In this document: one piece after another, positions 6,235 through 11,285 of the stretch | Layout of the letters: each line of letters starts with the position of its first letter | Numbering within the stretch: position 1 is the first letter of the stretch | Source of the DNA: Caldilineae bacterium | Lineage (GTDB): Bacteria > Chloroflexota > Anaerolineae > J102 | Length of the DNA: 11,285 bases | Reading direction: 5' to 3' | Assembly (NCBI GenBank): GCA_011176555.1 | Contig: DUEF01000132.1 | Location: 1-11,285, forward strand | The notes under the pieces: model-generated | Told to the model about the DNA's origin: nothing | Databases searched by the model: none | The model's input: the letters and a program-made list of their open reading frames with translations, nothing else | Program-made: the position numbers and the translations under genes

Positions 6235-7281
6235 ATGAAAACACCTTCCATCGACGTCACTTATCTTATTCGCATTCTCACCGACCTGCTCGACATCCCC
6301 AGCCCCACCGGCTTGGCTGACCCGGCCATCACCTATGTCGAGCAAGCCCTGCGTGAACTCGACCTGCAGCCGCGGCGCACGGTGAAAGGCGCGCTGGTGG
6401 CCGAATGGGCTGGCCAGAGCGATGATGCTCCCCGCGCCCTCACCGCACACGCCGACACCCTGGGGGCTATGGTGAAGGAAATCAAAGGCAACGGACGCCT
6501 GATACTCACCAACATCGGCGGTTTCGCCTGGAATACGGTCGAAGGAGAAGGCTGCCAGGTGTTCACAACCAATGGTCGAGTGATACGTGGCAGTCTATTG
6601 CTCAGCAAAGCATCCGCCCACGTGTACGGCAAAGCGGTCGGCGAGACCAAACGCTCCGCCGAGATGATGGAGGTGCGGCTGGACGAGCGCACGATATCGG
6701 CGGGGCAAACGCGGGCGCTCGGCATCGAGGTGGGCGACTTCGTCGCCTTTGATCCCCGGGTCGAAGTTAGCGACTCCGGCTTCATCCGCTCCCGCCATCT
6801 GGACGACAAGGCCGGCATCGCCAGTGTGCTGGCCGCGGTGAAGGCCATGCAGGAAGCAGGCATCTCACCTGCGCAGCGCGTCACCCTTCACATCAGCCAT
6901 TACGAGGAGGTAGGGCACGGGGCCGCTACTGGGTTCCCGCCCGACCTGGCTGAGTTGGTGGCGGTGGACATGGCCGCGGTGGGCGATGGACAAATGTCCG
7001 ACGAGTTCCACGTCACCATTTGCGCCAAAGACTCAGGTGGGCCGTATCACCACGGTCTCACGCAACGCCTTCGCAAACTGGCGCAGGAGAACGGCATCCC
7101 CCATAAAATGGACATTTATCCCTACTACGGTTCCGACGGCGAGGCGTTTTGGCGCGCTGGCGGCGACGTGCAGGTGGCGCTAATCGGCCCAGGCGTGGAT
7201 GCCTCGCACAGTTACGAACGCACGCATACCGACGCCCTGGTAGCGACGGTGCAATTAGTGATGGCGTATTTAAGAGGCTGA
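6235..7281 (+). CDS. M42-family metallopeptidase, related to the osmolyte-cassette (trio) M42 hydrolase
   Basis: Cytoplasmic di-metal hydrolase of 348 residues; M42 members are aminopeptidases or deblocking enzymes. Visible metal-site residues: H72 in AHADTLGAMV (71-80), the HLDDKAG motif (188-194, bridging Asp), catalytic E224 and ligand E225 in HYEEVGHG (222-229), D245 in AVDMA and H331 in SYERTH (326-331). The opening LLDIPSPTG (18-26), GDFVAFDP (167-174), RHLDDKAGIASVLAA and VDASHSYERTH resemble, from memory, the M42 hydrolase found beside an asparagine-synthetase-like amidotransferase and an acetyltransferase in N-acetylglutaminylglutamine amide loci; those partners are not seen here. 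The ATG at 6235 is preferred over the GTG at 6229 because the only weak ribosome site (AGG, 6224-6226) is too close to the GTG. It probably belongs to the aap transcription unit. The substrate is unknown; peptide or acyl-amino-acid cleavage is inferred. Confidence 0.85.
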   Translation: MKTPSIDVTYLIRILTDLLDIPSPTGLADPAITYVEQALRELDLQPRRTVKGALVAEWAGQSDDAPRALTAHADTLGAMVKEIKGNGRLILTNIGGFAWNTVEGEGCQVFTTNGRVIRGSLLLSKASAHVYGKAVGETKRSAEMMEVRLDERTISAGQTRALGIEVGDFVAFDPRVEVSDSGFIRSRHLDDKAGIASVLAAVKAMQEAGISPAQRVTLHISHYEEVGHGAATGFPPDLAELVAVDMAAVGDGQMSDEFHVTICAKDSGGPYHHGLTQRLRKLAQENGIPHKMDIYPYYGSDGEAFWRAGGDVQVALIGPGVDASHSYERTHTDALVATVQLVMAYLRG

Positions 7282-7289
7282 TCAATAGG

Positions 7290-7304
7290 GGATACCGAGT
7301 ATCC
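7290..7304. repeat. Small hairpin in the convergent gap between the M42 gene and nadD
   Basis: GGATAC and GTATCC form a perfect six-pair stem around CGA, followed by AATATCC, which repeats part of the arm. The gap between the convergent stop codons is only 36 bp. There is no T tract, so a role as bidirectional terminator is possible but weakly supported. Confidence 0.4.
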
Positions 7305-7317
7305 AATATCCAACGCC

Positions 7318-7920
7318 CTACAAACGGTACAACCCCTGTTCAAGAATATAATCCCGCACCGGCTCGGGCACGAGATAGCGGATGCTGCTACCATGCTGGA
7401 TCTTGCGACGCAAATTTTGGGAGGCGATGCTGACGCCAGGCATGGGCAACAGCGTCACCTCATGGATGATGCCAGGGAGCGCCGCTTCCAGGGGCGTCCA
7501 ATCGATTTCATAATGGGGGCGGGTGGCGGCGGCAAGACGGGCGGTGCGCCGAATGCGGTCAGGGTCGTGCCAGTTGGGGAAATCGATCAAGGAATCCAGG
7601 CCCATAAGGAACCACAGTTCATCAGCAGGAGCCAGTTTCTCTCGCACCAGTTCGACCATATCAGCGGTGTAATGCGGGCCGGGGCGCTCAAGATCGATCA
7701 ATGAGATGCTAAAAGCGGGATTGCTTGCCAAAGCCAGTTCCAACATCGCCAGACGGTCATCTTTGTGGGCGATGACCTGGCCATGTTTGTGCGGAGGGTC
7801 GGCGGCGGGCACAAAATACACGCGGTCGAGACGGAGGGTGTCGCGGGCGGTTTCAGCCAGGACAAGATGGCCCATATGGACTGGATCGAAAGTGCCGCCG
7901 AGGATGCCGATGCGAAGCAT
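7318..7920 (-). CDS. nadD: Nicotinate-nucleotide adenylyltransferase NadD
   Basis: NadD joins nicotinate mononucleotide and ATP to give deamido-NAD in NAD biosynthesis (cytoplasm). The protein has 200 residues, the family norm. Seen: the nucleotidyltransferase signature GGTFDPVHMGH (8-18), DPPHK (41-45), GLDSLIDFPNWHDPDRI (107-123) and a degenerate second signature IASQNLRRKI (165-174) where most relatives have ISSTxIR. The protein ends PVRDYILEQGLY, also typical. The ATG at 7920 is chosen because the protein then starts at the first strand (MLRIGILGGTFDP); the frame is open upstream, but that would overlap obg with unconvincing sequence. No Shine-Dalgarno motif is visible. It lies 37 bp downstream of obg, a common pairing, and is probably cotranscribed with it. 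The changed second motif merits caution but the fold assignment is secure. Confidence 0.93.
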   Translation of the reverse strand: MLRIGILGGTFDPVHMGHLVLAETARDTLRLDRVYFVPAADPPHKHGQVIAHKDDRLAMLELALASNPAFSISLIDLERPGPHYTADMVELVREKLAPADELWFLMGLDSLIDFPNWHDPDRIRRTARLAAATRPHYEIDWTPLEAALPGIIHEVTLLPMPGVSIASQNLRRKIQHGSSIRYLVPEPVRDYILEQGLYRL

Positions 7921-7957
7921 AGTGCTCTGGAGTAAGGAGTAGGGATCTGGAGAGACG

Positions 7958-9229
7958 CTATTCGAGGAAGTGTGTGTAACTCCAGGTGAGTTCTGAGGCG
8001 TCGCCAATGAACACGGTGTCGCCTTCCTGGACGCCCGCATCTTCCAGTGCCCGGGCGATGCCCATCGCCTCCAGAATTCGCTGGAAACGGAGGATCGCTT
8101 CGTAGTAGTCCCAGTTGGTCATGGCTGCGGCGCGCTCGATGCGTTTGCCGCGCACAATCCAGCCTTCAGGGACTTGCTCGATGGTGAAGACATCTTCATC
8201 GGTCGGAGTCAGCACGACCGGTGTTTCCACGCGTTCTGGCGGGGGCAAAGTAGCCAGAAGGGCAGCGGCTTTTTGCAGTAATGTCTGCACATTCTCACCC
8301 GTGACCGCGCTGATGGCGAGCGCTTCCACGCCGATGTCCGCCAGAGCTTCCTGTATCTGAGGCCAGCGCTCCTGCACATCGGGCAAATCCATCTTGTTGA
8401 AGGCCACAATCTGCGGTTTATCAGCCAAATGGGGCTTGAACAACACCATTTCCTGGTTGATGGCGTGGTAGTCGCCCACCGGATCGGGGCTGAGTCCATC
8501 CAGGATATGAATCAAGAGGCGAGTGCGTTCGATGTGACGCAAGAAAGTAAGTCCCAGGCCGACGCCGGCATGTGCACCTTCGATCAGGCCGGGGATGTCG
8601 GCCAGCACGATATCCTGATGATCCACGACTGCCACGCCGAGGTTCGGGGTGAGAGTCGTGAAGGGATAAGCGGCGATCTTGGGTTTGGCGCGGGTGACCA
8701 CCGATAGAAGCGTGCTCTTTCCCGCATTGGGAATGCCCACAATGCCAACATCGGCGATCAATTTCAGTTCTAATCTCAACCAGCGTTCTTCTCCCGGCTC
8801 CCCTTTCTCGGCCAACCGCGGGGTTTGATTGGTGGCGGAGCGAAAGGCGGCGTTGCCGCGGCCGCCCCGGCCACCGCGCGCCACCAGTATCCTGTCTCCC
8901 ACCTCGATCAATTCGCCCAAAAAGTCACCGCTGTCCGCGTCGTAAACCGCCGTCCCTGGCGCCACCGGAACCTCGACATCCTTGCCCTGCTTGCCCTGCT
9001 TGTTGGAACCGCCGCCATGCCCGCCGCGTTCCGCCTTGAAATGGACCCTGCTGGTGAAATGGAACAAGGTATTGTGGCGAGGACTGGCCACGAGATAAAC
9101 ATCGCCCCCTTTGCCGCCGTTGCCGCCGTTAGGCCCACCGCGCGGCACGAATTTTTCGCGCCGAAAAGCAACGATGCCATTGCCGCCATCGCCGCCCTTC
9201 ACGTAGATTTTTGCTTCGTCAGCAAACAT
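7958..9229 (-). CDS. obg: GTPase Obg (CgtA), with OCT domain
   Basis: Obg is an essential ribosome-associated GTPase acting in 50S assembly and stress control. It has 423 residues. The glycine-rich Obg fold spans about 1-158 (YVKGGDGGNGIVAFRREKF, then GGPNGGNGGKGGDV). The G domain shows G1 GIPNAGKST (165-173), switch I PFTTLTPNLG (189-198), G3 DIPG (211-214) with LIEGAHAGVGLG, G4 NKMD (278-281) and G5 SAVTG (307-311). A C-terminal OCT domain (about 345-415, DVFTIEQVPEGWIVRG through EAILRFQRILEAMGI) is present, as in Chloroflexota, Actinobacteria and Firmicutes. The ATG at 9229 gives the standard MFADEAKIYV start. No Shine-Dalgarno motif precedes it, and the upstream 66-residue gene ends 12 bases earlier, so translation may depend on coupling. 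All GTP-binding residues are intact. Confidence 0.97.
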   Translation of the reverse strand: MFADEAKIYVKGGDGGNGIVAFRREKFVPRGGPNGGNGGKGGDVYLVASPRHNTLFHFTSRVHFKAERGGHGGGSNKQGKQGKDVEVPVAPGTAVYDADSGDFLGELIEVGDRILVARGGRGGRGNAAFRSATNQTPRLAEKGEPGEERWLRLELKLIADVGIVGIPNAGKSTLLSVVTRAKPKIAAYPFTTLTPNLGVAVVDHQDIVLADIPGLIEGAHAGVGLGLTFLRHIERTRLLIHILDGLSPDPVGDYHAINQEMVLFKPHLADKPQIVAFNKMDLPDVQERWPQIQEALADIGVEALAISAVTGENVQTLLQKAAALLATLPPPERVETPVVLTPTDEDVFTIEQVPEGWIVRGKRIERAAAMTNWDYYEAILRFQRILEAMGIARALEDAGVQEGDTVFIGDASELTWSYTHFLE

Positions 9230-9241
9230 GTGGGGCTGGCG

Positions 9242-9442
9242 TCAGTCGACGCTGGACAAAGCGGCAATCTGCTCGACGAAATCCATGCTGACCTGTTTGA
9301 TTTCTTCCAGGACGACGACGATTTCAGGATCGAGGAAAATAGTCAGCTGTTCGACGCCTTCGTCAGCCCAGAGTTGTTCGAGTTTCGCCTGCACGGTGCG
9401 GGCTTCCGCGGCCAATTCAAGCATAGTTGGGGTTTGGCTCAT
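9242..9442 (-). CDS. Small acidic protein upstream of obg, function unknown
   Basis: A 66-residue reading frame that I do not recognise. It is rich in Glu, Asp, Ala, Leu and Val, has no membrane segment or signal peptide, and contains a hydrophobic strand-like patch (LTIFLDPEIVVVLEEI, 33-48) after a helical, charged start (ELAAEARTVQAKLEQLWADEG, about 9-29). Reasons to think it is real: third codon positions look GC-biased like those of its neighbours, a GGAG lies about 11 bases before the ATG, a strong promoter-like sequence sits just upstream (9491-9519), and it fills the only space between that promoter and obg with a 12-bp gap. It may be the first gene of the obg-nadD unit. A conserved partner of Obg is conceivable but not shown. 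Confidence 0.6.
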   Translation of the reverse strand: MSQTPTMLELAAEARTVQAKLEQLWADEGVEQLTIFLDPEIVVVLEEIKQVSMDFVEQIAALSSVD

Positions 9443-9490
9443 AAAGGGTTCGTCTCCGATAATCGATCTGAATTGTTAGGTGGTGACACC

Positions 9491-9519
9491 ATTATAACGG
9501 TTTAGCCGGATTTTCTGAA
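9491..9519 (-). promoter_or_regulatory. Sigma-70-like promoter for the small gene-obg-nadD unit
   Basis: Read on the minus strand, TTCAGA (9519-9514, four of six matches to the -35 consensus) is followed after 17 bp by a perfect TATAAT (9496-9491). Transcription would start near 9484, about 40 nt before the ATG of the 66-residue protein. A small inverted repeat, GGTG-A-CACC (9482-9490), covers the expected start site and could be an operator or chance. The -35 box lies directly next to the glycosyltransferase stop codon. Confidence 0.6.
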
Positions 9520-9520
9520 G

Positions 9521-10585
9521 TTAGCGCGGGGCCACCTCAACGATCAGCGGGTGCGAGCTGGGTGGGAATAGCCAGGCCAACCAAAAAGCGAAACCCCAGG
9601 AGAGATGCAAGGTCGGAAATACAACCAGCAAGCGGGGTAAATAGTTCAGGCGATGCGCCAGACTGAGGTGAAAACTGACAAGGAAAACGATAGTCGCATA
9701 GATTGCTGACACGGTTGCCAAAGGCAAAAGCGACCACGGTGACATCCCTAACCCCAAGACCAGGACAACGGCAAACAAGGCCGGAATCAGGTGTCGCAAA
9801 CGCATAGCGTCGTGGTGTCGCTTCCAGGTTACTGTGCGCCAGGCCCCGTAGCGAGCGTATTGTTTCGCCAAACCCAGGAGTTCATCCCGCGCCACGTAGG
9901 TGATGGGGATAGCGGGATCGACCAGCAAGACGCCGCCGTTCTTGCGGATGCGGGTGTTGAGTTCGAAATCCTCATTGGCCGCAAATGTCTTATCCCAACC
10001 ACCAACGCGCCGCAACCAGTCCGTTGCATACAAACCGAGATAGAGCGTCTCGCTTTCCTCAAGTCGGCGGGCGCTGCGATAACGAGCCCCGCCGCCGCCC
10101 AGAGGGTGATTCAAAGCCAGGGCGTGAATCCGACCTGTTCTGCTCTCTCCCACCGCCAATTGCACCCCCGCCACACCGGCGCATCCTCGCTCCTCGATGC
10201 GCGCGACGGCCCGGGCGACGGCGTCGGGGCCAAGGCGACTGCGACCATCGACCCGCATGAAATACGCCCCCTGCGCCCGAGCCAGGGCCAGGTTGAGGGC
10301 GGCGGCGGCCAAACGTTTGGGATTGTGCAGCAGTTCGATGGCGTCATTGTGCGCGGCCGCCCGCCGGGCCAGGGCCACTGTCCCATCCTCTGAACCGCCG
10401 TCAATCAGCAAGATCTGCAAACGATCTGCGGGGTAGGTTTGCGCTTCGATGCTGGCCAGAAGCGCCGGCAAACGAGGTGCTTCGTTCAGTACAGGCGCGG
10501 CGATTGTGACCAGCGGCCACGCTTTTTCGCTGGTGTGGTCTGGCGAGCGGTTTGCAGCCGGGCGAGGGGAGCGCTCATCATTCAC
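9521..10585 (-). CDS. Family 2 glycosyltransferase, ExoA-like, membrane-anchored
   Basis: Probably transfers a sugar from a nucleotide donor to a lipid-linked or growing polysaccharide at the inner face of the membrane. The protein has 354 residues. The GT-A domain shows PVLNEAPRLPALL (31-43), LLIDGGSEDGT (59-69), HNPKRLAAAALNLAL (87-101), RVDGRSRLGPDAV (111-123, where ExoA relatives have a VDA in place of a full DXD), SPLG-like HPLGGGGARYRS (160-171), NEDFELNTRIRKNGG (204-218) and QYARYGAWRTVTWKRH (242-257). Two or three membrane helices close the protein (about 267-281, 284-305, 317-341). This order matches succinoglycan ExoA-type enzymes. The start is a GTG at 10585 overlapping the stop of the upstream TPR gene (GTGA), with GGAGG ten bases before it; the open frame extends further upstream but is out of register with any family sequence. 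The sugar substrate cannot be predicted. Confidence 0.85.
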   Translation of the reverse strand: MNDERSPRPAANRSPDHTSEKAWPLVTIAAPVLNEAPRLPALLASIEAQTYPADRLQILLIDGGSEDGTVALARRAAAHNDAIELLHNPKRLAAAALNLALARAQGAYFMRVDGRSRLGPDAVARAVARIEERGCAGVAGVQLAVGESRTGRIHALALNHPLGGGGARYRSARRLEESETLYLGLYATDWLRRVGGWDKTFAANEDFELNTRIRKNGGVLLVDPAIPITYVARDELLGLAKQYARYGAWRTVTWKRHHDAMRLRHLIPALFAVVLVLGLGMSPWSLLPLATVSAIYATIVFLVSFHLSLAHRLNYLPRLLVVFPTLHLSWGFAFWLAWLFPPSSHPLIVEVAPR

Positions 10586-11285
10586 CGGCGATAATCCTCC
10601 AGGGCCTGCTGCAGATCGGGCCACCAGGGAACTCTGGCTGCGCCAGTTTCGAGCGTCGCTTGCGCTGCGAGCACATCGCCCTGGGCGTGTTGAATCGCAG
10701 CCAGGTTGAGGTAGGTTGGGCCGTACAGCGGATCCACCAGCAGCAACGCCTCCAGTTCGTCGATAGCAACCTCGACATCGCCATTTTGCCAGCGGTGCAG
10801 CGCCAGGCGATTGCGGGCCCCGATGTCGTTTGGCGATAATGCCAGCGTGCGCTCGAAAAACTGATAGGCCAGGGGAATAGCGGCCAGGTCGTACTGCGAA
10901 CGCTGCCGGAGCCACTCAGCGTAAGCAGCAACCGGCTCCGGGGCAAGGGGTTGGGCGCTCATGGCGCGTTGGTAGAGCGCTGTGATGCGCTGAGAATCGG
11001 CGCTGTCCAGGCCAGCAGTGGTGGGCGCCAGTTGCTGTTCCACCACCGCCATGCCCGCAGCCAGAACGTGATCGTAAGGGCTGAGGAGGAGGGCCCGGGC
11101 CATGAAGGCGGTGCGCGTTTCAGCGTCGTACGGGTTGAGCAGGGCGCTTTTGTAGGCGATGTCGCCGTAGATCGGCAGGTTCAGCGCCAACAAGATGGGA
11201 AAGAGGAGGACCAACGGCAACCATTTTCGACGGCGAACTATTGCTGGCAGCAGCAGCCAAACCATCGCCAGGAGCCAGAGTAGCA
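10582..11285 (-). CDS. Membrane protein with TPR repeats, C-terminal part (runs off the window)
   Basis: The frame stays open to the right edge, so the N-terminus is missing; an internal Met at 11265 is probably not the start because hydrophobic sequence continues upstream of it (LLWLLA). Visible: one membrane helix ending AMVWLLLPAIV, a basic loop RRRKW, a second helix LPLVLLFPILLALNLPIYG, then a helical region with tetratricopeptide-like units. The clearest are YQFFERTLALSPNDIGARNRLAL, then the unit beginning GDVEVAIDELEALLLVDP, then the one beginning LNLAAIQHAQGDVLAAQATLE. Its four-base overlap with the downstream ExoA-like glycosyltransferase indicates joint translation. Many polymerases of the O-antigen ligase (Wzy/WaaL) type in Chloroflexota have this helix-plus-TPR ending, so I infer a polysaccharide polymerase/ligase, but the diagnostic part is outside the window. 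Confidence 0.7.
   Translation of the reverse strand, partial: LLWLLAMVWLLLPAIVRRRKWLPLVLLFPILLALNLPIYGDIAYKSALLNPYDAETRTAFMARALLLSPYDHVLAAGMAVVEQQLAPTTAGLDSADSQRITALYQRAMSAQPLAPEPVAAYAEWLRQRSQYDLAAIPLAYQFFERTLALSPNDIGARNRLALHRWQNGDVEVAIDELEALLLVDPLYGPTYLNLAAIQHAQGDVLAAQATLETGAARVPWWPDLQQALEDYRR

Noticed and set aside
7926..7945. GGAGTAAGGAGTAGGG direct repeat in the obg-nadD gap
   Set aside because: Only two short imperfect units; on the coding (minus) strand it reads pyrimidine-rich, so it is not a ribosome site, and it is too short to call a repeat element.
8825..9505. A 226-codon open frame on the plus strand opposite obg and the small gene
   Set aside because: It mirrors the antisense of the glycine-rich, GC-rich Obg N-terminus, has no recognisable domain, and conflicts with a secure gene on the other strand.
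10586..10915. 110-residue N-terminal extension of the glycosyltransferase frame
   Set aside because: It overlaps the TPR gene completely, has no family-like sequence, and a GTG start with a ribosome site exists at the TPR stop codon.

Overview
The window looks like a piece of a bacterial chromosome of moderately high GC, most likely from the Chloroflexota (Anaerolineae or Caldilineae type). The reasons are an amino-acid-binding lipoprotein with a Gln/Glu/Pro linker, an Obg protein with an OCT domain, and intergenic spaces filled with hairpins built from short iterated words. The phylum assignment is an inference from gene style; no rRNA or other taxonomic marker is present. I found no mobile element, CRISPR array, tRNA or rRNA gene.

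Plus strand, left part: the end of a methylmalonyl-CoA epimerase (1-272) is followed one base later by tsaD (274-1326), the catalytic subunit for the t6A tRNA modification. A 295-bp spacer with a candidate promoter and a weak leader hairpin then leads into a complete general L-amino-acid ABC transporter of the Aap/Bzt type. Its order is binding lipoprotein aapJ, permeases aapQ and aapM, and ATPase aapP (1622-6128). An M42-family metallopeptidase (6235-7281) follows on the same strand. Together these genes could import polar amino acids and, by inference, process short or blocked peptides. Three hairpins separate J from Q, M from P, and P from the peptidase.

Minus strand, right part: converging on the peptidase is a housekeeping cluster read right to left: an unrecognised 66-residue protein (9242-9442), obg (7958-9229) and nadD (7318-7920). 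A good sigma-70-like promoter lies just upstream at 9491-9519. Further right, also on the minus strand, are an ExoA-like family 2 glycosyltransferase (9521-10585) and, overlapping it by four bases, the C-terminal part of a membrane TPR protein that runs off the window edge. These two look like the tail of a surface polysaccharide locus.

Most of the window is ordinary core metabolism and transport. The least explained elements are the long perfect hairpins either side of aapP, the small gene in front of obg, and the M42 hydrolase, which resembles the member of a known three-gene cassette but sits here beside an amino-acid transporter.
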